Below, in pieces: positions 18,514-27,703 of a DNA stretch of 64,000 nt. Source of the stretch: Bacillus sp. S3 (GTDB taxonomy: Bacteria; Bacillota; Bacilli; Bacillales; Cytobacillaceae); assembly GCF_005154805.1 (NCBI RefSeq), contig NZ_CP039727.1, positions 4,027,501 to 4,091,500 on the forward strand, read 5' to 3'. Numbering within the stretch: position 1 is the stretch's first letter; each line of letters begins with the position of its first letter. The notes beneath the pieces are model-generated. The model ran no database searches, had not been told where the DNA came from, and was given only the letters and a program-made list of their open reading frames with translations. Made by a program: the position numbers and the translations under genes.

Positions 18514-18571
18514 CTGAGATTCCCCCTTTATACATCAACATTTAGTGTACTGAATGTCGAAAAGGGAGTCA

Positions 18572-18604
18572 ATAAAAATAGCCCCTCGAAATTCATTCGA
18601 GGAA
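18572..18604 (-). terminator. Terminator of yuiA
   Basis: CCTCGAA/TTCGAGG stem with a 5-base loop, followed by GGCTATTTTTATT on the minus strand. Confidence 0.75.
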
Positions 18605-18620
18605 GCACAGTGAATTGATT

Positions 18621-18746
18621 CTATTCCTTTTTCTTCCCTGTACCGCAGCAGCAGGAACAAGTTTCCGAGCCTCCAAGCACCAATTGAAAATATCCATTTC
18701 CGGAACAATAATCGCAGTTTTTTGACTCCATGCTCTTACCCGTCAT
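18621..18746 (-). CDS. yuiA: 41-residue cysteine-rich protein with DnaJ-like zinc motifs (YuiA-like)
   Basis: Too short for a 60-residue cut-off but well supported. The ATG at 18746 follows GGAGATGAT with good spacing, and a terminator follows the stop. The protein has two CxxCxGxG motifs, CDYCSGNG (11-18) and CSCCCGTG (30-37), separated by 11 residues, which is one complete DnaJ-type zinc site. B. subtilis has a similar small gene, yuiA, at the same place beside yuiB. Probably a zinc ribbon; partner unknown. Confidence 0.8.
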   Translation of the reverse strand: MTGKSMESKNCDYCSGNGYFQLVLGGSETCSCCCGTGKKKE

Positions 18747-18903
18747 TCCCATCATCTCCTATAAAATGTTTACTTAATTTTCTGATAATATAACAAGGAT
18801 TCTGAAAAAAGGAAAGAACGAAAATCACGCAAAATCAGAAAAGAAAACGGATACATAGGAAGTTTTCTTTCATTTTCAAAGCGTCACTTAAATTTTCGAA
18901 AAA

Positions 18904-19395
18904 TTACAAATATAATTTATAGGCTGTATAACCGAATTGATTGCCCGGGTTAACCCCATCTATCCCTGGTTTAATTGGAGTGGCACTTTCGTTAAGCAAA
19001 TAATGTAAGAGGATGGACGCATCCTTCTCACGGATCAGCTCCTCCGGCGACATGAAACAGGCATCGTATAACTCGTACTCCTGATGGATCACCTGCTGCT
19101 CTCCCAAAGGTTCCAATAAAAACAAGAGCATATTATCACTGATTTCCTCTTTAATGACCCCGGTTCGTAAGCCGATTAGCCCTTTAACTGTACAATTAAT
19201 TCCAGTTTCCTCCATTACTTCTCGTATAACGGCTTCATCCGCTGTTTCTCCCTCTTCAACAAATCCAGCCGGCAAAGACCATTGCCCCTTCAGCCCGCCA
19301 TATCTTTTCTTCACTACCAGCCAATTTCCCTCACTTGACTTCACCAATCCGGAAACAGCTAACCACACCTTGCCTCGTTTTTCACGATTGCTCAT
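18904..19395 (-). CDS. Nudix hydrolase
   Basis: A 163-residue hydrolase of nucleoside-diphosphate-linked compounds. The Nudix box fits exactly: GFVEEGETADEAVIREVMEETG (about 43-64), with the metal-binding REVMEE core. The upstream strand KKRYGGLKGQWSLPAG is typical. The substrate is unknown. GGGGGTG precedes the ATG. It lies between yuiA and ndh, all on the same strand, but ndh has its own terminator just upstream. Confidence 0.9.
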   Translation of the reverse strand: MSNREKRGKVWLAVSGLVKSSEGNWLVVKKRYGGLKGQWSLPAGFVEEGETADEAVIREVMEETGINCTVKGLIGLRTGVIKEEISDNMLLFLLEPLGEQQVIHQEYELYDACFMSPEELIREKDASILLHYLLNESATPIKPGIDGVNPGNQFGYTAYKLYL

Positions 19396-19436
19396 CCCAA
19401 CACCCCCTAATTAATACATCTTAAATTTAATCATAC

Positions 19437-19467
19437 CAAAAAGAGGACAGATATCTCTGTCCCCTCA
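19437..19467 (-). terminator. Terminator of ndh
   Basis: GAGGGGACAG/CTGTCCTC stem with a 6-base loop, followed by TTTTTGG on the minus strand. Confidence 0.8.
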
Positions 19468-19478
19468 AAAAAACTTTT

Positions 19479-20696
19479 TTAGAAAACGTTAAATTTACCT
19501 TTTTTCAACACAAGACCTGCGCCGCCAATCATGTAAAGGGCACGGTTGTCGACTACCTTTTTCATGAAGGATGCCTTTGTACCAGTAATCTTCTTACCAA
19601 ATACCACACCAATAGCATCATCTTCACCTAATGAGCAAACCGTTCCTTTATTGTCAAAAGTAAAGGATTCAAGATCTGCCTTGTTACGGATTAATGCCGC
19701 AATATTACGCGCTACAACCTCACCTTGCTGCATCGCAATTTGAGCTGTTGGCGGATATGGGCGATTAATTTCTTCATTAATCATTAATGAACTGTCGCCA
19801 ATAATGAACACATTGTCAAATCCAGGTGCACGAAGATCAGGATTTACCTTTACGCGGCCGCGCATCGCTTCGAAACCGGATTTTTCAATAATCGCATTTC
19901 CACGGACACCAGCCGCCCAAACAACGGTTTCAGCCTTAATTTCATATGGTTCTTCGTCGCCTTTTCCGACAAGAATCGAACCAGGTTTCGCTTCCTTGAT
20001 AGCCGTACCAATTAAAAACTCTACGCCTTTACGCTCTAATTGTGAAACAGCATAATTCACTAGTTCCGGGTCAAAACCAGGTAATACGGTAGGGGCTGCT
20101 TCCACACAAGTAATTTTTACTTTATGGAAATCTACATCGTACTCATGGCATAATTCCGGAATACGGTTTGTTAATTCACCAAGGAATTCAATACCGGTGA
20201 ATCCAGCACCGCCGACAACGATGGATAGACGGTTATCGTTCTTCTCTGCTTCCATATTGTAAGTGGCAAATTGATATTCAATGTGCTCACGCAATTGACG
20301 GGAAGAATTGACATTGGTAATGCCAAATGCGTACTCTTTTAACCCTTTAATACCGAAAGTTTCAGGCTCGCCGCCAAGAGCGATTACAAGGTAGTCATAA
20401 TTGACTTCCCCTTTTTCTAAAATCACTTTCTTTTCATCTTTATTAATTTCAACTACCGTATCTTGAACAAAATCGACCTTGCTGCGATCAATGACATTAC
20501 TAATATCATACCGTACTTTGTCGTGATGCAGTGTACCTGCCGATGCTTCATGTAACCAAGTCGTTTCATAATGGTAATCATTTTTATTTACTAATACAAT
20601 ATCCGCTTCATTTACACCAATTAACTTTTGCAAACGAACTGTTGTTAGAAGTCCGCCGTAACCTGCACCGAGAATTACAATTTTAGGCTTTCTCAA
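19479..20696 (-). CDS. ndh: Type II NADH dehydrogenase (YumB)
   Basis: Peripheral membrane flavoprotein passing electrons from NADH to menaquinone without pumping protons. It has 405 residues. The FAD site is ILGAGYGG (about 6-13), the NADH site GGAGFTGIE (about 165), and a second FAD contact is FIIGDSS (about 305). I use TTG at 20696, preceded by AGGTGGAAGTGATC, because it gives the expected [11 protein letters not shown] start and family length; the frame reaches 20768 without a site. A Rex-type operator upstream (20795-20812) suggests control by the NADH/NAD ratio. Confidence 0.93.
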   Translation of the reverse strand: MRKPKIVILGAGYGGLLTTVRLQKLIGVNEADIVLVNKNDYHYETTWLHEASAGTLHHDKVRYDISNVIDRSKVDFVQDTVVEINKDEKKVILEKGEVNYDYLVIALGGEPETFGIKGLKEYAFGITNVNSSRQLREHIEYQFATYNMEAEKNDNRLSIVVGGAGFTGIEFLGELTNRIPELCHEYDVDFHKVKITCVEAAPTVLPGFDPELVNYAVSQLERKGVEFLIGTAIKEAKPGSILVGKGDEEPYEIKAETVVWAAGVRGNAIIEKSGFEAMRGRVKVNPDLRAPGFDNVFIIGDSSLMINEEINRPYPPTAQIAMQQGEVVARNIAALIRNKADLESFTFDNKGTVCSLGEDDAIGVVFGKKITGTKASFMKKVVDNRALYMIGGAGLVLKKGKFNVF

Positions 20697-21167
20697 AGTG
20701 ATCACTTCCACCTTTTTATATATTTTTGTATAAATCTTCTTTTTCTTATCTTCCACTGCTTTAACCATTTTTATTTTAAGTCAAGGAAAAATGTATGTGA
20801 GATAATTCACGAATAGGAATAGAGAAAAAGAAACTAAATCGTAAGCACACAGCGAATGACAAAGATTTAGAAGATTGATAAACAAAAAGATGTTAGAACT
20901 TCCCAGTCATTCATAAAAATGTGCTTTTTTTGTCACAAATATTTAACAATATATCCACAATACATCTTATGCTACTTTGACTCTATTTTCAAGCGATTTA
21001 TAGAAATAATTTAACAAAGATTAATGGAAACTTTACATTTTCATTACATGGAAAAATTAAGATAACATTTTTATCAGTCAGAATATTTGACATAAAGATG
21101 TGAGGAATTTTTTGTTTTGTGATATTATATGAATGGAGTTTGTTACTACATGTTGGGGGGATACGGA
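20697..21167. other. 471-base divergent control region between ndh and yumC
   Basis: No coding frame was found. It holds the Rex-like site at 20795-20812 and an extended -10 box (TGATATTAT, 21120-21128) that could serve yumC, plus long AT-rich stretches. Nothing else recognisable. Confidence 0.6.
20795..20812. promoter_or_regulatory. Rex-type operator upstream of ndh
   Basis: ATGTGAGATAATTCACGA agrees at 15 of 18 positions with the Rex box TTGTGAAATAATTCACAA. It sits about 100 bases upstream of the ndh start. In B. subtilis an ndh gene is a known Rex target, so the site would let NADH excess derepress ndh. Assignment by consensus only. Confidence 0.65.
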
Positions 21168-22166
21168 GTGCAAGAAAATCAAAAAGTTTATGACATAACG
21201 ATCATCGGCGGTGGTCCTGCCGGCCTATTTACTGCCTTTTACGGGGGAATGAGACAAGCATCAGTAAAAATCATTGAAAGCTTGCCACAGCTAGGCGGTC
21301 AATTGTCAGCCCTATATCCAGAAAAATATATTTATGATGTAGCCGGTTTCCCAAAAATCCGCGCACAAGAATTGATAAATAATCTAAAAGAACAGATGGC
21401 TAAGTTCGATCCGACTGTTGCACTTGAGCAATCGGTAGAAAAGTTGGAAAAGCAGGAAGATGGTATATTTAAATTAACGACTAATAAAGAAGTCCACTAT
21501 TCCAAAACGATTATTATTACTGCGGGAAATGGGGCATTCCAACCGCGGCGCCTAGAGCTTGAAAGTGCAGCACAATATGAAAAGAAAAACCTTTACTATT
21601 TTATTGAGGATTTAAACCAGTTTGCCGGTCAAAAGGTAGTTGTATTTGGCGGAGGGGATTCTGCGGTTGACTGGGCATTAATGCTCGAGCCAATTGCTGA
21701 ACAAGTGACCATTGTTCATCGCCGTGATAAATTCCGTGCCCATGAACATAGCGTCGAAAACTTGTATAATTCTAAAGTCGATGTCAAAACTCCATTTGTT
21801 CCTGCAGAATTAATCGGGGATGAAAACGGAATTAAACAGGTTGTACTTGAAACAGTTAATGGCGAGGAAAAAGTCACAATTGATGTCGATGCTGTTATCT
21901 GTAACTACGGATTTGTCTCTTCACTTGGCCCGATTAAGGAGTGGGGTCTCGAGATCGAAAAGAATTCCATTGTTGTTAATTCAAAAATGGAAACGAATAC
22001 ACCTGGCATTTATGCTGCCGGCGATATTTGCACATATGATGGTAAAGTGAAATTAATTGCCTGCGGATTTGGCGAAGCACCGACTGCCGTTAACAACGCC
22101 AAATCTTATATTGATCCAAAAGCAAAAGTACAGCCATTACACAGTTCTTCCATGTTTAATAAATAA
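21168..22166 (+). CDS. yumC: Ferredoxin/flavodoxin-NADP(+) reductase, thioredoxin-reductase-like
   Basis: Homodimeric flavoenzyme passing electrons between NADPH and ferredoxin or flavodoxin. The GTG at 21168, after GGGGGGATACGGA, gives 332 residues, the length of YumC. The FAD site [13 protein letters not shown] (about 12-24) and the NADPH site [12 protein letters not shown] (about 160-171) are clear, with AAGDICTY near the C-terminus. No CxxC is present, as expected for this class. A longer frame from 21129 is not supported by a ribosome site. Confidence 0.95.
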   Translation: MQENQKVYDITIIGGGPAGLFTAFYGGMRQASVKIIESLPQLGGQLSALYPEKYIYDVAGFPKIRAQELINNLKEQMAKFDPTVALEQSVEKLEKQEDGIFKLTTNKEVHYSKTIIITAGNGAFQPRRLELESAAQYEKKNLYYFIEDLNQFAGQKVVVFGGGDSAVDWALMLEPIAEQVTIVHRRDKFRAHEHSVENLYNSKVDVKTPFVPAELIGDENGIKQVVLETVNGEEKVTIDVDAVICNYGFVSSLGPIKEWGLEIEKNSIVVNSKMETNTPGIYAAGDICTYDGKVKLIACGFGEAPTAVNNAKSYIDPKAKVQPLHSSSMFNK

Positions 22167-22171
22167 ATTGC

Positions 22172-22202
22172 AAAAGACGCCCATTGCTGGGCGTCTTTTA
22201 TT
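22172..22202 (+). terminator. Bidirectional terminator between yumC and yutM
   Basis: Perfect 12-bp stem AAAAGACGCCCA/TGGGCGTCTTTT with a 4-base loop, between convergent genes. Confidence 0.93.
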
Positions 22203-22208
22203 GTTGGA

Positions 22209-22574
22209 CTAGCATTCCTCAGGTGTTCCGGTTGCTGTTGCCGTACGGAAGGATGAACCGCAGCCACACGATGCGATGGCGTTTGGATTTTCAATCGTGA
22301 AGCCTCCGCCCATCATCGATTCTTTATAATCAATTTTTGTCCCTTGCAAAATGGCGGAACTTTCTTTATCAACGAGCACTTGGATTCCATGCTGCTCGAA
22401 CTGAAGGTCATCTTCGTTTACCTCATGATCGAAGCCCATGCCATATGACAGGCCACTGCAGCCGCCGCCCTTAACACTTACTCGTAAAAAAGCACCTTCT
22501 TCTTCATTATGCTTCATCATTTCTTTTATCTGCAGGGACGCAGCTTCTGAAACAATTACAACTTCTTTACTCAT
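22209..22574 (-). CDS. yutM: A-type iron-sulfur carrier (HesB/IscA/SufA family)
   Basis: A 121-residue scaffold or carrier that delivers Fe-S clusters to apoproteins. The three conserved cysteines are present: GGGCSGLSYGM (about 38-48) and the C-terminal CGCGSSF (about 103-109). The tail after the CGC motif is short and threonine-rich. GGGGGAG fits the second of two tandem ATGs (22574). It belongs with the suf, yutI and lipA genes elsewhere in the window. Confidence 0.94.
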   Translation of the reverse strand: MSKEVVIVSEAASLQIKEMMKHNEEEGAFLRVSVKGGGCSGLSYGMGFDHEVNEDDLQFEQHGIQVLVDKESSAILQGTKIDYKESMMGGGFTIENPNAIASCGCGSSFRTATATGTPEEC

Positions 22575-22673
22575 CATTACTCCCCCTTTTTATGAGGCTT
22601 TTATTATAGTATATACACTTGATGTCCAGTACTCAAATGTTTAGATTCTTATTATTAACATATGATACAAATA

Positions 22674-22698
22674 TAAAAAAGGGAGCGGCACGCCCCCC
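22674..22698 (-). terminator. Terminator downstream of yuzB
   Basis: GGGgGCG/CGCtCCC stem with a 3-base loop, followed by six T on the minus strand, about 60 bases after the yuzB stop. Confidence 0.8.
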
Positions 22699-22710
22699 TC
22701 TTCATGAGAA

Positions 22711-22750
22711 TTGTCCAGCACCAGCGCCCTAGCGGCTAGTGTCCTTCTGC
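22711..22750. repeat. Possible copy of a dispersed Bacillaceae intergenic repeat
   Basis: A GC-rich island (core CCAGCACCAGCGCCCTAGCG) in the 3' untranslated part of yuzB. It resembles the CTCCAGCGCCTAGC-type repeats I remember from Bacillus genomes. Only one copy was seen here, so the repeat status is from memory. Confidence 0.35.
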
Positions 22751-22759
22751 TTTTCTATT

Positions 22760-22999
22760 TTAAAACATCGGATTTTCATCCAGGTATTGATATATGTTAT
22801 CGACCAGTTCATCGGGTGTGTTTCCTGTTACAACTTCACCATTCACGAGTGCATAGAGAGTCATTGCACATTTCCCGCAGTAGCCGAGACACCCATATTC
22901 AATAATATCCAAGTTAGGATCTCTTTGTAGTTTTTCTAGTGCCCTTTGTGCACCGTTTGCCAGGTTACTAATACAAAATTCAATGATCGGCTTTATCAA
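22760..22999 (-). CDS. yuzB: YuzB (DUF1450), small thioredoxin-like ferredoxin-type protein
   Basis: A 79-residue protein. Cysteines lie in EFCISN (about 8) and in GCLGYCGKC (about 36-44), the pattern of the thioredoxin-fold [2Fe-2S] family. The TTG at 22999 follows GGAGAGGTG and gives IKPIIEFC, as in YuzB; a frame extending to 23053 is not supported. It lies between two redox genes, yutM and yutJ. Whether it binds a cluster is inferred. Confidence 0.87.
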   Translation of the reverse strand: MIKPIIEFCISNLANGAQRALEKLQRDPNLDIIEYGCLGYCGKCAMTLYALVNGEVVTGNTPDELVDNIYQYLDENPMF

Positions 23000-23222
23000 T
23001 GTCTTCACCTCTCCACAACTATTTATCCTACTCCATTTAAGGGGCTCCGTCAATTACCATGTTTATGGCAATCGTGTCAAGATGAGTGTGATTATTGTTG
23101 TTATTTGGACACAATTTAGATATACTCGTATGTGGTTAATAAAACGGAAAATTATTTTAATATACTTGTCTTTTAATTGAAAGCGGATAAAGTAAACGGC
23201 TAAACAAAGGGGAATGTAAAAA

Positions 23223-24290
23223 ATGAAAAACCTTGTCATTCTTGGTGGCGGATATGGCGGAATGAAGATTTTGAACGAGCTCCTTCCCAACCATTTACCG
23301 GAGGACGTAACGATTACATTAGTTGACCGCGTCCCATACCATTGCTTAAAAACGGAATACTACGCATTAGCTGCCGGCACGATTTCTGATAAAGAAGTCC
23401 GTGTTGCTTTCCCGGAACATCCTCGTTTGGATGTAAAATACGGAGAAGTGATCGGCATCGATCGGACGAATCGAACAATTAATTTGAAGGGCGCTGAACC
23501 TCTTGTATATGATGACCTTATTATTGGACTCGGTTGTGAGGATAAGTATCACGGGGTTCCAGGTGCAGACCAATTTACTTACAGTATCCAAAGCATTGAG
23601 AAAGCACGGCTCACCTATTCCGTGCTAAATAATCTTGGCCCTGGTTCAGTTGTCGGGATTGTCGGTGCCGGTTTAAGCGGAGTGGAGCTTGCGAGCGAAT
23701 TAAGTGAAAGCCGTGAAGACCTAAACATTAAATTATTTGATCGCGGCAAACATATTCTCTCAGCGTTTCCGGAGCGGTTAAGTAAATATGTTGAAAATTG
23801 GTTTGTCAGAAATAATGTTGAGATTATTAATAATTCCAATATTACTAAAGTGGAAGAAAAAAGGTTATACAATCATGATGAACCGATTGATTGTGATGTA
23901 ATCGTTTGGACCGCAGGAATTCAAGCAAATAAAATCGCCCGTGAAATGGATGGGGAAAAGGATCGTTCGGGACGACTGATCGTTACGAAGCATCATCACC
24001 TGCCAGCGGATGAACATGTGTTTATCGTCGGAGACTGCGCAAGCTCACCACATGCACCAAGTGCCCAGCTTGCAGAAGGACAAGCGGAACAAGTGGTCGA
24101 AGTCTTGAAAAAGCGCTGGAATGGTGAACCATTGCCGGAAAGTTTCCCGCCGATCAAATTAAAAGGCATCCTTGGCTCTCTTGGAAAAAAACAAGGCTTC
24201 GGAATGATGGCAGACCGCGCCATTACAGGACGTGTCGCCCGCCTTATAAAGTCTGGAATCCTATGGATGTACAAGTTTCATAATGGATGA
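23223..24290 (+). CDS. yutJ: NAD(P)/FAD-dependent oxidoreductase YutJ (NDH-2-like)
   Basis: A 355-residue flavoprotein of the type II NADH dehydrogenase family, shorter than Ndh. The N-terminal FAD motif is ILGGGYGG (5-12), the dinucleotide motif GIVGAGLSGVELA (about 144-156) and the second FAD motif FIVGDCASS (about 262). The C-terminus (ILWMYKFHNG) lacks a long amphipathic helix. The electron acceptor is unknown. AAAGGGGAATG precedes the ATG. A shared hairpin separates it from the convergent yuzD. Confidence 0.9.
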   Translation: MKNLVILGGGYGGMKILNELLPNHLPEDVTITLVDRVPYHCLKTEYYALAAGTISDKEVRVAFPEHPRLDVKYGEVIGIDRTNRTINLKGAEPLVYDDLIIGLGCEDKYHGVPGADQFTYSIQSIEKARLTYSVLNNLGPGSVVGIVGAGLSGVELASELSESREDLNIKLFDRGKHILSAFPERLSKYVENWFVRNNVEIINNSNITKVEEKRLYNHDEPIDCDVIVWTAGIQANKIAREMDGEKDRSGRLIVTKHHHLPADEHVFIVGDCASSPHAPSAQLAEGQAEQVVEVLKKRWNGEPLPESFPPIKLKGILGSLGKKQGFGMMADRAITGRVARLIKSGILWMYKFHNG

Positions 24291-24292
24291 CA

Positions 24293-24326
24293 AAAAGGAG
24301 CATTCCGTCAGTGGAATGCTCCTTTT
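24293..24326 (+). terminator. Bidirectional terminator between yutJ and yuzD
   Basis: Perfect stem AAAAGGAGCATTCC/GGAATGCTCCTTTT with a 6-base loop. Confidence 0.93.
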
Positions 24327-24328
24327 CT

Positions 24329-24655
24329 TTAAATCGCTTTATATCCATATTTCTCCAGTTCTGCAAAAATCGTTTTTAACCTTGGGTTGCCCTCACCAAC
24401 AATCTTTTCCTTTATGACAACAACCGGGTAAAACATATCTTCTTCAATGACTCTTTTGGCAAAAATCACTTTTTCTCTGTCGCCTAAAGGCTGATAAATA
24501 TCCACATAGCTCATTTTAAACGGTTGATCGGGGAACTTCCTGGCAATAGCTGCTTCCAGCCATTCAAAGGTCTCTTTGGAGGAAGGCAGATTTATACAGC
24601 TTGGACATAAGGTTTCTGCCCCGTAAAGAACAATTTCCACTTCATTCATACTCAT
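24329..24655 (-). CDS. yuzD: YuzD family thioredoxin-like protein
   Basis: A 108-residue protein with a thioredoxin-like layout: strand VEIVLYGAETLCPSCINLPSS with a CxxC at about 17-20, then YPVVVIKEKIVGEGNPRL containing the usual cis-proline region. The family (DUF1462) has a solved thioredoxin fold but no known substrate. GGGAATGG lies 6 bases before the ATG. It is divergent from yutI, a cluster-assembly gene. Confidence 0.88.
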   Translation of the reverse strand: MSMNEVEIVLYGAETLCPSCINLPSSKETFEWLEAAIARKFPDQPFKMSYVDIYQPLGDREKVIFAKRVIEEDMFYPVVVIKEKIVGEGNPRLKTIFAELEKYGYKAI

Positions 24656-24797
24656 AAAAAACCATTCCCGTCGTTTTTCTTTTCATTTTACTATAAATAA
24701 TAGGCTAATGTCTGTAAATCTGTATTTTCCTAATTTCTGAGAATGGATTTTTAACACGGTTGACATTATAATATAAGTAGGAAAGGAGTCGATTAAC

Positions 24798-25034
24798 ATG
24801 GAAGAACAAGAAATGTTTGAGCAAGTTCAAGAAGTATTAGATAAATTACGTCCATTTCTTCTTCGCGATGGCGGGGATTGCGAATTAGTTGATGTAGAGG
24901 ATGGCATTGTTAAGCTCCGCTTGCTAGGTGCGTGCGGCAGCTGCCCGAGCTCAACGATCACTTTAAAAGCCGGCATTGAAAGAGCACTTTTGGAAGAAGT
25001 ACCTGGCGTCGTTGAAGTAGAACAAGTATTTTAA
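24798..25034 (+). CDS. yutI: NifU C-terminal domain (Nfu-type) Fe-S protein
   Basis: A 78-residue Nfu protein that carries [4Fe-4S] clusters between two CxxC monomers. Motif GACGSCPSS (about 53-61) holds the cluster cysteines, and [19 protein letters not shown] is typical. GAAAGGAGTC precedes the ATG. A TATAAT lies 30 bases upstream of the start without a good -35. Confidence 0.95.
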   Translation: MEEQEMFEQVQEVLDKLRPFLLRDGGDCELVDVEDGIVKLRLLGACGSCPSSTITLKAGIERALLEEVPGVVEVEQVF

Positions 25035-25045
25035 TAAATGGAAAT

Positions 25046-25080
25046 AGCGATTGCCGAAGATGGCAATCGCTTTATTTATA
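25046..25080 (+). terminator. Terminator of yutI
   Basis: AGCGATTGCC/GGCAATCGCT, a perfect 10-bp stem with a 6-base loop followed by TTTATTTAT. Confidence 0.88.
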
Positions 25081-25125
25081 TGCGCTTCATTCCATACGCC
25101 GCTGACCAGGCCGCTTCCGCTTTTC

Positions 25126-26139
25126 TTATTGAAAAAGCCATTCGAGCTGGGGCAGGTTTAACCGTTTAATCGGCGCTCCTGAAATTTGGAAGAAACCTGC
25201 TAAAAATCGTTCATACTCACTTGATTGCCGCAATATTTTACCAAGCCTCTCTTCTAATACCTTCTTTTCCTGTTCGGAACGCGTTATATAATAACTTTCA
25301 ATACAATCGAAATAGTGCAATGGAAAGACTAAACGGGAATACAGTAAGCGCCAAGAAAAGGAAGATAACGGCGCAACGCTTTGGTATTCCTCAAAAAACT
25401 GTCTTAATTCCATATCATATGTTTGGATATTGCGAAAATAGCGCTCCCTAGTCCACTCGGCTAAGTCACGGCTTCGATGGTCAAATACCCAGTCAAACGG
25501 ATTTTTTATCATGTACTGATTATGAGGGCCCCACGTTTTATTGGTAAAACGCTCATGACAAACCGTACCGCTATCTGTCTCAGCAGGTTCATCATCAAGC
25601 TCAGAATCGACTAAATATTGGATCGCATTCTCTGTTAATCCAAGATAATATGGGAAAGAGTCGATAAACATGCGTTCAAATTCATCTTCCGGTGTTTGAA
25701 ACAATAGACCATTCCACACCCTTTCCATTTGCTCAAGACGCTTTTCCCACAAGGACTTCCATTCCCCAATCCGGCTTGACCTTTCGATTTGAAAAGGAAC
25801 CCTCCGGCCGCGTTCATGGAATTTAGCCAGTTTCCGGCCCAATTTTATTTTTCGGCCCTCTTCGATTTGCCGGCTTGCTAATACACAATATTTATTTTGT
25901 TCCCATGTTGTAATTAACTGGCCTTCCTTCGACGGTAAAAAAATAGGCACGTTTTGATCTCCATAATTCCGTAAATGCTCAGCAATCTTTTCTAGTTCGG
26001 AAATATCTGCTTCTTCCTTGCCAGCCGGATTCGAAATTAAATAGAGCCAGCCATTCCCTCTCAGTGCATCATAGGCATCTAATTTTACGTATTCCTCCAC
26101 AGTAATTCCATATTGGTTTTCAAGCATTTTCTGAAGCAT
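25126..26139 (-). CDS. yutH: Spore coat protein YutH (CotS/CotI kinase-like family)
   Basis: A 337-residue coat-associated protein with a degenerate aminoglycoside-kinase fold. The catalytic loop site reads TVCHERF where active members have HGD, and the later PFDWVFDHRSRDLAEW stands for the Mg-binding region. This suggests a structural or weakly active member. GGGGTGGTAAG precedes the ATG. In B. subtilis YutH is a mother-cell coat gene. Monocistronic. Confidence 0.92.
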   Translation of the reverse strand: MLQKMLENQYGITVEEYVKLDAYDALRGNGWLYLISNPAGKEEADISELEKIAEHLRNYGDQNVPIFLPSKEGQLITTWEQNKYCVLASRQIEEGRKIKLGRKLAKFHERGRRVPFQIERSSRIGEWKSLWEKRLEQMERVWNGLLFQTPEDEFERMFIDSFPYYLGLTENAIQYLVDSELDDEPAETDSGTVCHERFTNKTWGPHNQYMIKNPFDWVFDHRSRDLAEWTRERYFRNIQTYDMELRQFFEEYQSVAPLSSFSWRLLYSRLVFPLHYFDCIESYYITRSEQEKKVLEERLGKILRQSSEYERFLAGFFQISGAPIKRLNLPQLEWLFQ

Positions 26140-26338
26140 CTTACCACCCCGTCTTTGTACCTTTTTTTAACTCATGTATATGTAACAGCATGGAAAAACT
26201 TGTTGTCTTCCCTGTTTTTTTACGATTAAGAATTCGGAAAAATATAGGGAAGGATTTGAATTACTCTTTTACATAATAATTGCATATAATATGGAAATGA
26301 AGTATATATATAGTGGAAAACTAAAGAAAAGGTGATTA

Positions 26339-26848
26339 ATGATGGCAGACGACAAAAAACTAGATCTAACCGAAGAAACCGCACGCAGATGGCTGAAAGA
26401 AAGAGGCGTAGAAGTACAGGACATGGCCGATTTAGTCTTCTTTTTACAGGAAAAATATCATGAAAATTTAAAGATGGAAGATTGCTTAGCTAACGTGGAA
26501 CGAGTCCTTTCAAAACGTGAAGTACAAAATGCCATAATAACTGGAATCCAGCTTGATATGCTCGCCGAAAAAGGAATGCTCGAAGAACCATTGCAATCGA
26601 TTATCGGAACTGATGAAAGCCTTTATGGCGTTGATGAGATCCTCGCCTTTTCGATTGTGAATGTTTACGGTTCCATCGGGTTTACCAATTATGGATACAT
26701 TGATAAACTGAAGCCTGGAATTTTGGCACATTTAAATGATAAATCAACAGGTGAATGTCATACCTTTTTAGATGATATTGTCGGGGCAATCGCTGCTGCT
26801 GCTTCCAGCAGGCTGGCACATCGAGCATCCCGTGCAGAGAAGGAATAA
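26339..26848 (+). CDS. yutG: Phosphatidylglycerophosphatase A-like protein YutG
   Basis: A 169-residue PgpA-family protein; the enzyme removes phosphate from phosphatidylglycerophosphate. The C-terminal core has GECHTFLDDIVGAIAAAASS with the acidic pair, and GVDEILAFSIVNVYGSIGFTNYG precedes it. The N-terminal 70 residues are an added helical region, typical of the soluble Bacillus form. AAAGGTGAT precedes the tandem ATGs at 26339 and 26342; either could be used. Confidence 0.88.
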   Translation: MMADDKKLDLTEETARRWLKERGVEVQDMADLVFFLQEKYHENLKMEDCLANVERVLSKREVQNAIITGIQLDMLAEKGMLEEPLQSIIGTDESLYGVDEILAFSIVNVYGSIGFTNYGYIDKLKPGILAHLNDKSTGECHTFLDDIVGAIAAAASSRLAHRASRAEKE

Positions 26849-26856
26849 AGGAAGCC

Positions 26857-26886
26857 AAAAAAGGATGGAGTTTTCCATCCTTTTAA
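26857..26886 (+). terminator. Bidirectional terminator between yutG and yutF
   Basis: AAAAGGATGGA/TCCATCCTTTT, 11-bp stem with a 4-base loop; it overlaps the yutF stop. Confidence 0.92.
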
Positions 26887-27647
26887 CATTCCCATTGATC
26901 CAAAGTATCAATAGCATAGGTTGGCTTACGGCCGTAGCCTGCAAGCAATTCCTTCGTGGTTACCCCTGTATGGACAAGGAGCGTGTCCATTCCGGCATTC
27001 ATTCCTGCTGCAATATCAGTATCATAGTTATCGCCAACCATCAGCGTTTCTTCTTTCGCGATTCCTAGTACCTTTAGTGCTTGTTCCATAATAATTGATT
27101 CAGGCTTGCCGATGAAAATCGGTTTTGTCTGTGTAGAAACCGAAATAACGGATGTCAGCGATCCATTGCCCGGAAGCAGTCCCCTCTCCGTTGGAATGGC
27201 AATATCCCCATTGGTTGAAATAAATACCGCACCATTGCGGACAGCTAAGCAGGCAACCGCCAACTTTTCATAGCTAATTGCACGGTCAATTCCTACAACA
27301 ACAAACTCGGCGTCTTCTCCGGCGAATTTCAGTCCTTTTTCCTCAATCGCAGTCCGGATTCCTTCCTCGCCAATGACATAAACTGAACCATCATTCTTTC
27401 GTTCAACTATATAATTGGCCGTCGCCTGACTTGTGGTGAATACAAGCTTTTCGTCCGCCGGTATGTCAAATCTGAGCAGTTTTTCGGCCACCTGCGCCGG
27501 TGTTCGCGAAGAATTATTCGTTACGAATAAATAAGGGATTTTTTGCTCACGCAGCTGTTGGACAAAACGTGACGCGGCTTCAATCCGCTCTGTTCCTTTG
27601 TACATCGTTCCATCTAGGTCAATCAAATAACCTTTATATTTTTTCAT
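26883..27647 (-). CDS. yutF: NagD-family HAD phosphatase YutF
   Basis: A 254-residue cytosolic phosphatase. HAD motif I is DLDGTMYKG (about 10-18), motif II TNNSSR, and the C-terminal GDNYDTDI (about 204) holds the Mg ligands. The cap is the C2 type. Candidate substrates are sugar phosphates or nucleotides, unproved. The ATG at 27647 follows GGGGTGAT; the GTG at 27656 overlaps the site. Confidence 0.93.
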   Translation of the reverse strand: MKKYKGYLIDLDGTMYKGTERIEAASRFVQQLREQKIPYLFVTNNSSRTPAQVAEKLLRFDIPADEKLVFTTSQATANYIVERKNDGSVYVIGEEGIRTAIEEKGLKFAGEDAEFVVVGIDRAISYEKLAVACLAVRNGAVFISTNGDIAIPTERGLLPGNGSLTSVISVSTQTKPIFIGKPESIIMEQALKVLGIAKEETLMVGDNYDTDIAAGMNAGMDTLLVHTGVTTKELLAGYGRKPTYAIDTLDQWEC

Positions 27648-27703
27648 GCCTATCACCCCTAAGTAATATCTTTCCCGTTAAACAGAAAAAGACCGTATAA
27701 CGG

